DNA from: Symbiotaphrina buchneri
Taxonomy: Eukaryota > Ascomycota > Symbiotaphrinales > Symbiotaphrinaceae
Assembly: GCA_001599915.1 (NCBI GenBank)
Contig: BCIG01000031.1
Location: 124,001-188,000 of the forward strand
Length of the DNA: 64,000 nt
Direction of reading: 5' to 3'
Under the pieces are notes generated by a model. It was not told the origin of the DNA, did no database searches, and was given only the letters and a program-made list of their open reading frames with translations. The first letter of the stretch is position 1, and each line of letters begins with the position of its first letter. Positions 53,578 to 64,000 of this stretch are shown here, piece by piece. Both the position numbers and the translations under genes were made by a program.

Positions 53578-55462
53578 TTATGCTTGCATTGACAAGAGAC
53601 GTCGTTGTGTTTCTGTGGCCTCGCTCTCTTCCCTTTCATTCTCATGGACCCTCATAGTCAAGAGTGCCGCAGCGAGGACGGGCACGCCTCCTAGCCTCAA
53701 CACCCATCCCACACAGTCATGCTCATCGGGCGCCATGCCACGAAAGACCCAGAAGAACACACCACTCGCCGTCGTCGCCAAAATCTGTGAGAACGCGATG
53801 ACCATGTTGTGAACCCCGAGCATTGTGCCTGTGTGGATTGGGGGATCCTCTTCCGTGTCTTCCATGCGCGCTTGATGTCTTGACAGCTCGGCACTGAGGA
53901 GCGCATAAGGTACCCAGGAAGAGATGCCCCAGCTGATCCCGGCGCCGCCAACGAGGATGGTTATGCCGGCTATCGTCCGGGCAAAGGTTGTCAGAAAGAG
54001 ACAAGCGGCAAAGAGAGAGTGCGATAACATCCAGAGCCGACGGATGGTCATCCAAGGCATGACGATTCGGTTGCTGAATTGGCTAAAGCATGTGGGCTTG
54101 TTAGTCTCCTCAGCAGGTAGTACGACGAACGGTACGATGAAAGCGACGAAAAGTGATACGACGGCGAAGATGAGCAGGGCACGCGCGCCAGCTCTGGTGC
54201 TATCTTCCCAGATTCGCACATCCTTAGACGAGAGTCCATCAGTTGTCAAGCTGTGGCCTTGCGCGACGGCTGCGAAAGACATCAGCAAGAAGTCTCACAA
54301 AGAATGGACATCAAGCCAACTGCATACCTATTTGCCCAACGAACCTGTTTCAGTCAGCGGTGCATTCCTGAACGATGCAGAAAGTGAACTCACGTTGTGG
54401 TATAGTAGAAGAAAGGAAACCACCCGATAGTAGCCAATAATTGCACCCGACATATTCTTTGTATCTGCTCTGGCATTCTTATGATGCACTTCCAGATCAG
54501 GGGAAGCTTGGCCGGCGTATCGGCCTTGGTTTGAGTTCGACCGACCTTGGAAGCGTGTTCCTTTACGACAAGGCAGGTGACAGCCAGTGTAGCCAACAAG
54601 CACATTGACACGACTAGACACAGGGCCCTGAACTGGCTACTACCCAGAACAGGCAGCATTTGTGGAAGGTCGACGAATCCGGAGAGGTAGCTGAGGACAT
54701 TGCCGATACTGATGAGGCGACTTGCCCAAGCGCTGGCCTGGCTTTGCTGCTCCGTCGGGCAGCTGTCCACCATAAGAGCCCGAATACCTCCTTGAACTGG
54801 CTGGACAGCTACATTCAAAGCGAGGATACAGGCGATGGCCAGGCTCAGCGAGATTGTTCCGACTGTATGCGGATTCATATCTGCTTTTATTAGTCTTGCA
54901 ACGGACGGCCCAATGTCTTCGGCCAGCGAAAGGCCCAAGAGGGAGGTTATGGTGGCAAGCCCCCCAGCAGCGATGTATGGGCGTCGCTTGCCCCACGTAT
55001 TACTGCTTTGATCGCTGCAGATTCCAATGTAAGGTTGGATGAGGGCGCCAGCTAATGGACCTGCTATCCATACAATTGACATGAGAGGCTTGCTAGCGCC
55101 CAGCGACATGAGGTATGGCTGCCGACCACATCAGTATCTCATGCTAATCAATGTGGGAAGGAAAAGGTGCTTACAGAGCCATAGGAGAATTGGGCGGCGA
55201 ATACTCCCTGTAATCTGCGCTTCAAGATTAGAAAGACATGCGTGAGAGCATCGAGCGCCAGCAGACAGTACCCTCCAAGCCCTACGGTCAACGCGACCAG
55301 AAAGATTCTCGAGCGCCTGTTGCTTAAGACAGCTTTCTCTGTGTAATGATAAGCCGACGAAGAAGATAGCCTGACATTTTCATAGGCGTCTGGCAGTAAT
55401 AGAGGGGTCCTCGGGTCGTCCGCATCGAGCGAGTCGCGGTCTGGGTAAAGCACCTGTGGCAT
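53578..55462 (-). CDS. Sucrose/alpha-glucoside-type sugar:proton symporter (SUT/GPH-like MFS)
   Basis: Five exons on the minus strand: 55462-55272, 55214-55175, 55118-54394, 54344-54328 and 54269-53578, giving 554 residues. The fourth exon is only 17 nt, yet all phases close. Twelve membrane helices are visible. Family marks are GLGGLQGVFAAQFSYGSPYL in helix 1, IVWIAGPLAGALIQPYIG, the SDQSSNTWGKRRPYI loop, GWFPFFYYTTT and the late WGISSWVPYALLSAELS. Relatives carry sucrose, maltose or related glucosides into the cell with protons at the plasma membrane. N- and C-terminal tails are polar. No adjacent glycosidase was found. It looks intact. Confidence 0.9.
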
Positions 55463-56679
55463 AATGTGCTCAAACCCTCTCAGTCCAGGGAAGAGGGGAT
55501 CATATGATAGCCAAACAAAAAAAAATGTCTGGGTGTGCCGGAAGGCGTTGGTATATGAGCAAGTATTTGGGCACTTAATGTGTCGTGCCTACCTGCTGGA
55601 AGTTTGAAGATACGAGCGAGGGGAACGTGATAGGAAACAGCTAGATAGTGATTGGTCGCGGCATGTGGACGGTGCGGCGTCTTCATTCTCAAGCAAATCC
55701 AAAACAGTCGCAAGGGGCGTGAAAGATGTGCCGAAACACAAATCTCGTTCGGTGATCATCAGTCTGAAACCCCCCTTTCTTGCAGATTCCTGTCCACCAC
55801 CCATTGCTTCCGTCTGGAGCCTAGAGCACTGTTCTATGCTGGTATGAGGTTGGAATGGCAGGCCGGGGGCTAAAAAGCAGTTGAGGTAGAGGTAGGCATA
55901 TTCGCCGGAAGGAAGCTCCAACCGTCTCATTACAGGACGAAAGATGTTCAATTTCACTCCGTCACAGTGCTTCGTCATCGGGTCGACAATCCTGGGTCGT
56001 GACGGACTAGTCTGCAACAGGATTGTGGGAATGCAAATTTCTCCTGACGCGCGACGCTTCTGAAACGGGAAACCTATTGGGACTTTCCGGTAGCTCCACT
56101 CACCTTGCAGCTCGAAGACCCTGATGACGTACTCCCCTATGCACAGCACACAAGTCGAGGGAAGAGGCAGGTTGCCGGCGCAGGAAGGCCGTTTTAAAGA
56201 GTGTGAATAAAGCAAATAATCAAGCAGAAAGTTTAAGATTTACTAGCTATAAATCAGAGACAATTGAAACAGTATTTATTTAATAAGAATGAAAATTTGA
56301 AAAGATGATTTCTTTCTTCAAATGCAAAAGATATTGGTACATACTCTGTATTTTATTAATTATTTATTTAAAAGTATAATTTTTTGCATAGCTAACAATA
56401 AGGCTCATGGCGCGATCGATGAACTCCATTCCCAAGCTTCCCGATTTGTGATCTACATCTAGCTCTTGAACGGCGCCTACCAAATACAGTCGATGTGATA
56501 TGTTGTAGAAAAAGCACTGGAGCCCTCAAGAGACGATGGGGAATGGCTACCAGCGAACCCCGCACTGCGGCGCGGGGTAACCACCACCATGCGGGGTGGA
56601 ATCACCTGTGCGTTCGGGATTGTCAACGTGACTGTCCAAGTCATTAGACATCATCACCAGGACCCGCCCGTTTTTACAG
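55463..56679. other. Intergenic with an AT-rich island; one unsupported long frame
   Basis: A 208-codon minus-strand frame (56215-55589) has no motif I recognise and is not called as a gene. From about 56205 to 56400 the DNA is strongly A+T-rich, unlike its surroundings. Nothing else seen. Confidence 0.45.
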
Positions 56680-57864
56680 ATGTTTGATTCAGAGAATAAA
56701 TCACAAGCGGTCGGCTTGGGTGGTGTCCGTGATCCCTCGTATGGATTCATTGGGATCGGAGTCATGGGATGGGGTATGGCCAAGAACCTCAGAGCTAAGC
56801 TTCCAGGAACCTCGAAGCTGGTGATCTGCGAAATCAACAGGACACGCCGAGACGAGTTCCTCCGATCGACAGAAGGCCCGTTGGAACTTGCAGAGACCCC
56901 CAAAGACGTCGCAGAGAAAGCAGTAAGTCTCCTGCCTCTCGGGTCTTTGTGCAACCCCCAACAGGATGCCGCTCAGGTGCTGATCAGGAGACAGGACGTC
57001 ATTATAACCATGCTCCCTAAGGGCCAGCACGTCCTTGATGTGTTTACGGACGCTGGATCAGGCCTACTTGCAGCCTCTACGGGACATTCACTCCACAAGA
57101 AAAAGCTATTCATTGAATGCTCTACCATCGAGACGGCAACATCCGTCGAGCTTGGAAAGAAGGTGACTGCATCTGGTTTGGGAGAATTTGTGGACGCGCC
57201 CGTCTCTGGTGGGCCGCAGGGCTCAGATGCAGGTACACTTACTTTCATGGTTGGCGCCAGTCTCGAGCTCTTCACCAAGGTGAAGCCAATACTGTCGCTG
57301 ATGGGGAGGGAGGACGCGATATTCCATTGCGGTATGGAAGGTGCCGGCCTGGGTACAAAACAGCTTAACAACTATTTGGGATATGTCAGTTATTTAGGGC
57401 TCTGTGAAGGTGGGTTGGCTTTGCATTCTCACTCCATCGCTGATGGTCTTTGCAGTGATGAACACGGCATGAGATACGGCCTCGATCCGAAAGTCCTAGC
57501 GGGTGAGCCTGATGCAATCTACGTAGATTGCATTCTCATCTGATTGACCGTACCTCCCAGGAGTTATGAACGTCAGCAGCGGCATGTGCTGGAATTCTCT
57601 CAACCACATCCCTGTCAAAGGGGTCGTGCCTACGGCGTCCTCCAATCGAGATTTCGAAGGAGGATTCAGTATAGATCTCTGCAAAGGAGTCATAGACATG
57701 GCGGTGCAGCTGATGGATGATGTGGGGGCCAAATCGGTGCTCGGCCCCGTCGTGAAGGCCGTTTATGATCGCGGTGTTGTCAATGCAAAGTGTCAAGGCA
57801 AGGAAAGAAGAGTGTCTATCGCCTGTTCTCGGAGGACAACAGAAAGGATTTGGATGGATTGTAG
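56680..57864 (+). pseudogene. 3-Hydroxyisobutyrate dehydrogenase-like gene with two single-base deletions
   Basis: Exons 56680-56922, 56965-57409, 57456-57502 and 57561-57864; if two missing bases are allowed the model closes exactly. The N-terminal NAD(P)-binding motif GFIGIGVMG (G25, G27, G30), the substrate loop DAPVSGGPQGSDAGTL and the catalytic Lys in GLGTKQLNN are all present, as is NVSSGMCWNS later. The first deletion is at about 57468 in NTA.MRYGLDP, and the second at about 57810-57820 just before SVYRLFSEDN. Without them the frame stops early. The family oxidises beta-hydroxyacids in valine breakdown or related pathways, usually in mitochondria. It is either decaying or affected by base-calling errors; two lesions favour decay. 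Confidence 0.78.
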
Positions 57865-58276
57865 GAGCATTGAGTGGTGCAATTCAGCATCACGGAGCGC
57901 GAGAAGCATATAGCCCCCTCCTTTTGATATTTGTAACTTGATCATCCAACAAGCTAGTAACCTACAATGCATGGTCCAGGGAGCAGGTGCTCAAGGCTCT
58001 TCAAGAAATGTCTGTACGTGGCCTGACCATGACTTCGAAGTATCTGCAACTATCTCTGCAACCATCTCTGCATGAGGATAGCCCTAACATATCCACCACA
58101 AGCTGACAAAGGATCCATACAGACGAGCCGGGACAAGGAGTGGGTGGGAGATTATTGATAGTCGCTCATTGTTGAACACAATAGATGATGATACCCATAA
58201 GCTTCATGACGGGCACAAATGGCGGCAATGGTATCAGACCGAGACCCACATGGAATCACAAAAAGTGCCGACTTGA
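57865..58276. other. Intergenic, no supported gene
   Basis: 3' flanks of two convergent genes. Nothing supported. Confidence 0.45.
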
Positions 58277-59257
58277 TCACTGTCTGCTATACTCGTGCCT
58301 GGACTGTTCTTGTTTCAAACCCTGCAAAACCTCATCTACCAGGCGCTCTGTCATGAGAAGCCCAGGGTCATGGTCAGGGTTCACTTCTGCAATCATAAGG
58401 CCTATAGCCTTCTTACTAGACAAGAACACCTTCACGGCCGCTATAGCCTCGACGAAGCCCAGTCCGGTCCAGTTAGGGACATTGCCCAGAGGGAAGAGGC
58501 CAGGATCAATGACATCGACGTCGAGGTGCACAAAGATATAATCGACTCTCTCCTCTAGCCATGCAAGTGCTTCTCTGGCTCTACCAACTGGGTCAGCTGC
58601 CACAGCGCTCGATGTGATGACCCGAAAGCCCTGATCGAACAAGTAGCCAAGATGGTTCCGTTTGTTTGCTGGCGATGCGGCATTGAGACCGAAGAGGACA
58701 GTATTGTTTCCATCGCAAACTCCAGCGCCGTCCGGTTTTGAAAAAGGACTCATACTGTCCAGTGCCCCCGGCCGAAGCGTCAGATGTGTGAGAGTCATCC
58801 CTGCGATGTTCCCCGTAGACCCCTGCGCGCTAGGGATGGTCAAATCACAGTCCGCATCCATGTATAATAGTCCTATCTTCTTCGAAGGCCAGTGGTGAGT
58901 GAAAGCCGACAGGATGGCAGGGCATACCAGACATTCACCCCCGAGCACGAAGGTGAACGGCGGTGCATGCTGCTGCGTCGTGGCTGCTAAGGCTGTGGCG
59001 ATAGCCTCCTTGACCGATTGACATACCGCGACTGCCTCGGCTTCATTCCGAGCGCCGTTGGGGTCGGCGGTAGACGCCTTCCATACGATTGGCCCATCTT
59101 CCAAGGCATTGAGCCGCCGCACCTGGTATCCGCCTTCTTTGAGCTTGGGCACTAATCCTACTGACTGGAGGGCAGCCGGCGCCCGTGATTTTCCAGGAAA
59201 GACGGAGCCTATGTCAGAAGGGACTTCAACAAGAATGATCTCAGCAGAGGTAGGCAT
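58277..59257 (-). CDS. Arginase/ureohydrolase-fold protein with altered metal ligands
   Basis: Single-exon minus-strand gene of 326 residues from the second in-frame ATG; the first, seven codons earlier, is less likely. The ureohydrolase fold is evident from LGGECLVCPAIL, GLLYMDADCDLT, GNIAGMTLTHL, FVHLDVDVIDPGLFP and IAEVNPDHDPG in order. Arginases bind two Mn ions with GGDH, DAHxD and DxD. Here GGEC (C109) replaces the first His and DADCD (134-138) replaces the second, while the aspartates remain. Catalysis on guanidino substrates is therefore doubtful, or a different metal is used. The same changes appear, as I recall, in related fungal proteins, so they may define a subfamily rather than decay. 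Probably cytosolic. Confidence 0.82.
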   Translation of the reverse strand: MPTSAEIILVEVPSDIGSVFPGKSRAPAALQSVGLVPKLKEGGYQVRRLNALEDGPIVWKASTADPNGARNEAEAVAVCQSVKEAIATALAATTQQHAPPFTFVLGGECLVCPAILSAFTHHWPSKKIGLLYMDADCDLTIPSAQGSTGNIAGMTLTHLTLRPGALDSMSPFSKPDGAGVCDGNNTVLFGLNAASPANKRNHLGYLFDQGFRVITSSAVAADPVGRAREALAWLEERVDYIFVHLDVDVIDPGLFPLGNVPNWTGLGFVEAIAAVKVFLSSKKAIGLMIAEVNPDHDPGLLMTERLVDEVLQGLKQEQSRHEYSRQ

Positions 59258-59741
59258 GTCTGAATCAAGGATTATCAATTGTTAAAGTCCCCGGAGATCT
59301 TCAGAGCAAGTGTTCCTGAATGCATCGGGTTACGGTCAGCTTTCTAAGAAAGATATATAGGGTCTGGCACCTAGTCGCGTGAAGGGCGTGATAACATCAT
59401 CCGTCAGCATTTCTTGCAGTAATGATTGGCCATGACTCCCGCCACAAAGTCTCGGCGCAGCCACTCGGCGAATGTTTCGCTGTACGCAGATAAGTCAATC
59501 GCCCGCGGTATGAGCCCATGCGTACGAGAAAAGCATCCTTTCATGCAGGATTCTGAAGGAGTCCTATAATGATACAAAGCCAAGACTGATGAAAGGGTTG
59601 GTAGCTGTCATGTTACGAGAGATCATGCTCGTATATTCGGACCATTGTGTATTTGAGAATCGTACATGACCAGCTTGGATAGCGAAGACATAACTATGAA
59701 TTAGCCGCCGTACCGTCTCCATCCATGCAATGTCCCGCTCT
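59258..59741. other. Intergenic, no supported gene
   Basis: Upstream of the arginase-fold gene and 3' of the SDR gene. Nothing supported. Confidence 0.45.
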
Positions 59742-60888
59742 CTAGTACTCGAATTTTTGCCCAACCAGCTCCTCGCTCAGCTTCCACAGTTTCTCCGCTT
59801 CAGCCTTGTCCTTTGCGTGCGGCATGCACGCATCGTTATCAACATGGCAGTCCTGCAAATACGCGCCATTCTGGTCTATATCACAATGGTCAGCTCATTA
59901 TTTTCGGTCTGCAAGCTCCGATGAAGCATGACTTACCAGCTATGCTAGGGTCGAAGGCCGCGACAATGTGCGTAGACGAGCACTGAGGCAGCGTCTTCCA
60001 CTGAAGTCGGTCCGAGTCGATAAGTTTCCCGTTCTCGTCGGCCCATCCCATGGCCTGCAGATCTTCTGTACTTAGGTCCCGGAACAACGTTGTGTAGGCG
60101 CTGCCCGGGTGGATGGAGTATGCCAGAACGCCCTTTGGACCGAGCCTCTCCGCCAGTCCGACGGTAAAGAGCGCATTGGCGGTCTTGGCTTGCATGTACG
60201 CGACCCATTTGTTGTAGGTCTTGCCGCCCTGAAGTACAATTCATGGTGAGCGTTGATTGGGTTGTTACTTCCATAAGCACATACCGAGAATTGGACATCG
60301 TCCCAGTGAATCGGGGATCCACGGTGACCCGCGCTGCTGACATTGACGATCCGAGCGCCCTTGCCCGCCTCCAGGATTTTGGGCATGATCAGGTTCGTGA
60401 AGAGGAAGTGCCCGATGTGATTCGAGCCAAACTGCGCCTCTAACCCGTCCTTGGTCGTCGCGTACGGGCCCGCCATGATTCCGGCATTGTTGATCAACAC
60501 GTCGATCGGTTCTTTGTAGGCATTGACCTCCGCTGCCGCTTTTCGGATCTGCTGCTGGTCGCCGAGGTCCAGCTGGAGGATGCGCGTCTGCACACCGGGC
60601 GCGGCCTCCTTGATCGCCTTCTCGCTGTCTTGCAGCTTGGACAGGGTGCGGCCAGCCAGGATCAGCAGTTTCGGCGAGTGCTTCGCGATTGAGAGGGCGA
60701 CTTCGCCGCCGAGGCCGCCGAGGGTGACGCCCGTGATAAGGACTGGACTTGTGTGTCAGCGTTCTTTGGTCTCTTGATGGATGGGGGTGGAGGGGCGGTT
60801 TGTGTTTACCAGTTTTGCCCTTGATTTGGTCTGCAAAGACCTCGGCGGCCTCATCGGCGGTCGTGCTGAAGCCCAATTCTTGAGTCAT
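59742..60888 (-). CDS. Short-chain dehydrogenase/reductase (retinol-dehydrogenase-like)
   Basis: Four exons on the minus strand: 60888-60810, 60742-60285, 60228-59937 and 59875-59742, giving 320 residues. The cofactor motif TGVTLGGLG starts at T30 and the structural NNAG is in place. A VSSAGHRG segment supplies the catalytic Ser region, and the Y-x3-K pair is Y190/K194 (YMQAK). The order and length are those of extended retinol-dehydrogenase or WWOX-like fungal SDRs that use NADP(H) on alcohols, ketones or sterol-like compounds. No signal peptide. The last exon carries a charged C-terminal helix. Substrate unknown. The upstream region to 62.9 kb is gene-poor. Confidence 0.92.
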
Positions 60889-62950
60889 CTTTGCTGTGAT
60901 TAAGGTATGCCGTGACGCAGGAGACAAGAGGGAGATAATCTTCAACAAGCACAGAGGAGAAGGTCAAGTCGCGGGTAAATGATGAATATCCCAGAAACAA
61001 GGGTCCCGCACTTGAATGTGGGGCTGCGGGGCGAGTGTGCGAATGGAAGTCCGCCTGGCCAAGCCTGGGGATGGATGGTGTCCCGGCGAGTTGCGGCCCC
61101 GTGGGTAAATTCCTGGCTGCGCGCCTCGCTCGGCAATTATGGCAACCAGTTGCCGGCCACCAGGCGATGCCGACGCAGTCGTATTTGTATTATTGATGAT
61201 TGACATGCATGATTTGAAGGCTTCTCCTTGTTCATTTGCAAGGCCAACACTGCACGGTGGCTTATAAAAGGACGTTGAGGCTGAGCAGCAGAGATGCACT
61301 ATCAGTGAGATAGTCTCCAGCGGCTCGAGCTGATCGACAATAAATTACCAGACTTCTTCTTATGGCTGAGTCTGCCTTGCTGTATAGGCTTGAATGAGAG
61401 TCTCATGGCCCGGATACGCATTTGCATGAGCCGCCGGGGACGAAGGAGGCGGCTGCTTGGTTCGGCGCAATCGCCATGATTCCTTCGTCAAAGCTGTACG
61501 TTTCCACAAACTTACAACAACCTACAGAGCTCGGGCGAGTTGTTCGCCGGTGCTTGACTTCGCAGATCAGGTCAATGACACGGTATGACTCAGGGGCAGA
61601 CCCCAGGAGGGCAACCACCGTTCGCACGGTGGCTTTGCGCCGTTGGATTGGTTACTTGCGGGCCAATGGCATAGCACGGTGGAGCGAAGTCGAGATGGAA
61701 ACGGGTTGGGGAAGCAACAGAGTTTCAGGACTGTGCCAGTTAGCAATGTCTCAAACGAGGAAATGTCCCACCCCCAGACCTGCAACCCCACCCCTTGGCT
61801 CTGGGCCTAGGATCGCCGGACCGGTGCCGCGGTGGGGATGAATGTCGTTTCTCTGCTTCGCCAATGTCCCATCGATGCAGTGTGATTCGCATCGCGCTGG
61901 AGCGATGTGACGAATGCGCCGACTAATGCGGGTAGATCACAGAGAGGGGAACGAGAGCGAAGGACCCATCGATTCTGGAGCGGTTGGCGTGTTAGTTCGA
62001 GGAAGTGTTCGAAGAAACGTTGAACGTAATTTGGGGATCCTGGGGTAGCGGGGATTCTTGGAAGAATTCTGTCGTAGAAAGCTTCGCGGCGGGGGAACTG
62101 CAATTTGGTGGCTTTTCTCCAAAACCGATGTGTTACAAGCCGAAGCAACGGCCAATCAAGTTCCACCCTTCGACCAAAGGCCTCAGGAGCGTCTCAAACT
62201 CAAATTCAAACCCTGGCAGTCTCCCCGTATCTCTGATCGCTGGACTCGAACTCACTGGCCATCTGTTGATGCCCGTTAAACCTCGCTTGGAGCGATCCCA
62301 GCATCCCTGAATGATCGTTCAAGCAGCGGACCAGCTCTCTCTGATTTCCCTTGGGCTACTCACAAATATCGCTGCATAACGAGAAACTCATCATGCATCA
62401 CCTTGGATCGAGACCTTCAGGCCCCTGTTTCCTAACCACAGACTGAGACGCGGTTTCGCCAAAGCGGGGAGTTTCCACCAACAGAAGAACTGGTGGCTCA
62501 AACCTAGTGCTTCTCCTTTTCTCAACAGGTCGCCCAACTCCGCCGTCCAACGAGCGCCGCAAGCCAGGGCCATGCGGGATGAGCCAAACCCCAGTCTAAT
62601 TGTCCCTCGGCTGCAAGTCCCGCATCGGAGCTAATGCGAAGCAAATGCCTTCGTCCCTCGCCCAGCCTGCCGGCGCCGCTTGTCCCTGACTACGGCACCT
62701 CCGCCGCAGCTTGGATCCAGAACTTTGTTTGTGACTGGCCCCTTTTTCCCCGGGGGGAGAAGAAGAAAAGACGCATTTGCTGTGCCGCTCTCCGCCCTCT
62801 CCTACCCCGGCCGGCCCCATGGAGGATTTAATTAATACGGGGCGCGTGCCCCATCGGCCTTTCCAAGGGAAGAGAAGAAGCGTCGATCTTACGCCGGACC
62901 GGCACCAACGTGAAGATCATCCTCGTATTATCGTGGTATATTGCTAGACA
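60889..62950. other. Long intergenic stretch, no supported gene
   Basis: About 2.1 kb. Frames at 61422-61841 and 62005-62310 have no recognisable features. A TATAAAAG at about 61263 could belong to an unseen transcript. Nothing else. Confidence 0.5.
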
Positions 62951-64000
62951 ATGGAGAACTCCAAAGACAACGTCAGTCACGCTGCGGACCTCGGGCCGCT
63001 CCTCGTGACCGTCACGGCGGTCTTCCTGGTGCTGTCCACGCTGGTTGTGGGACAGAGGGTGTTTGTGCGGACGGTATTGATAAAATGTTTTGCGAGAGAC
63101 GATGTGTTTATGGTCATAGCGTGGGTATGTTGACGAAGAAAGAGAGGCGCAGTGCAGTGCAGAGCGGATCTGCTGATTTGATATAGGCCTTCTTCGCTGC
63201 AACCGTTGGTGTTCTCATTGCGGAAGCGCAGCATGGAGGAGGGAAACATGTATACGACATCTCCGAACAGACTATGGTCGAGGGACTCAAGGTAAATCAC
63301 GCAAGATGAGGTTTGAATCTTCAACGGCTTACGATTGGACCCCGACAGCTCAATTTCATCTCTCAACCCCTATACATCGTATGCGTGTCCCTCGTCAAGA
63401 TCAGCATCGTCCTCTTCCTCCTGCGCCTTGCGAACCAACGCACTGTACGGATCCAGCTCTGGGTCATCGGCGTTATCATGACGCTCTACTCGATCCTCGG
63501 ACTGATCACGAACATCGTCCAATGCACTCCTATTGCCTACACGTGGGACAGGTCCATCCCCGGCGGCCACTGCTTCCCGCCGAGGACATTGGAAGCACTT
63601 GCGTACACGCAGGCAGCCTTGAATACCGTAACAGACTGGTACCTGGCGGTGCTGCCGGCGTTCATGTTCTGGAAGGTGCAGATCCACTGGACCAAGAAGG
63701 TTGTGCTGATTGTCATCCTGGGGCTGGGCATGATGTAAGTTCCTCACCCTGATATCTCGGGTGTCACTTCAAAGCACACACTCACACGACCCAGTGCGAG
63801 CATAGCCACCATAATCAAGATCAAATACATCATAGACTACGGCAAGACCGGCGACTTCCTCTGTAAGCACCTCTTCCACCTCATTAATCCCCCCAGCGTC
63901 AGTCTTCCCTTCCTAACAGTCACAGGGGATTCCGTCAACCTCTCCATCTGGTGCATCATCGAAGCCGGCCTGGGCATCATCGCCGCCTCGCTCGCAACCC
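62951..64000 (+). CDS. Pth11/rhodopsin-domain-like integral membrane protein (5' part)
   Basis: Exons 62951-63124, 63187-63291, 63349-63734, 63795-63862 and 63926 onward; the window ends inside exon 5, so the gene is partial. The visible part has five to six hydrophobic segments. Family marks are RVFVRTVLIKCFARDDVFMVIAW early, LNFISQPLYIVCVSLVKISIVLFLLRL, an FMFWKVQIHWTKK loop, and WDSVNLSIWCIIEAGLGIIAASLAT at the edge. These fit the fungal rhodopsin-like domain of Pth11-related proteins, a large group of seven-helix plasma-membrane proteins including surface-sensing receptors. The ligand is unknown. No CFEM cysteine domain precedes the helices, so this is a non-CFEM member. Confidence 0.85.

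Noticed and set aside
55589-56215. 208-codon minus-strand frame
   Set aside because: No motif, signal, splice or composition support; may be chance. Kept only as a note in the intergenic entry.

Overview
The window is nuclear DNA of a filamentous ascomycete. It fits a Eurotiomycete such as an Aspergillus or Penicillium relative best, although the species cannot be fixed from sequence alone. The evidence is genes on both strands carrying many short GT..AG introns (about 42-110 nt), and gene families typical of these fungi: an NCS1 permease, a hydrophobin, a Pth11/rhodopsin-type membrane protein, a Gas1/Egh16-like protein, DUF3716 proteins, and a 12-exon mitochondrial transhydrogenase. Gene models were built by joining exons by eye and checking that splice phases close exactly. 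Coordinates give the whole coding span and exons are listed in the evidence.

Layout. 0-12 kb: an FAD monooxygenase, a block of 209-bp tandem repeats, a small membrane-anchored protein, a hydrophobin with a striking upstream motif cluster, an acyltransferase-3 protein and a membrane-anchored methyltransferase. 12-15.3 kb: a tandem array of four small cysteine-rich genes (here called the MC/CGH family). 15.8-22.2 kb: a small membrane protein, an amidase whose promoter is rich in GATA sites, and an NCS1 (Fur-type) permease; amidase and permease suggest nitrogen scavenging. 23-28 kb: two convergent DUF3716 genes and a membrane-anchored pepsin-like protein lacking one catalytic Asp. 29.5 kb: a CmcJ/AsaB-like protein.

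31.7-43.3 kb is an accessory, partly decayed block. It holds a frameshifted Gas1/Egh16-like gene, a frameshifted cupin, an Ldh2-type dehydrogenase with an in-frame stop, a secreted protein, a beta-lactamase-like protein, two broken tandem copies of a probable zf-His_Me endonuclease-like gene, and a divergent OMP decarboxylase. Two related repeats in inverted orientation (near 33.1-33.3 and 43.0-43.24 kb) bracket about 9.7 kb of it. Just beyond lie a short Zn2Cys6 gene and a sugar transporter cut off in its second half, immediately followed by a fifth MC/CGH gene.

47.5-51.4 kb: an intact proton-translocating NAD(P) transhydrogenase. 52.3-53.1 kb: an array of about 14 TTACCCGGTGAG-like motifs in a stretch that also contains ambiguous bases. 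53.6-64 kb: a sucrose/alpha-glucoside-type transporter with a 17-nt micro-exon, a 3-hydroxyisobutyrate-dehydrogenase-like gene with two single-base deletions, an arginase-fold protein lacking the usual His ligands, an SDR oxidoreductase, and the 5' part of a Pth11/rhodopsin-domain protein running off the end.

Best candidates for something undescribed: the MC/CGH cysteine-rich family, the TTACCCGG array, the inverted-repeat-bounded accessory block, and the palindromic GATCGTC cluster upstream of the hydrophobin. Family names are from recognition of motifs, not from a database search.
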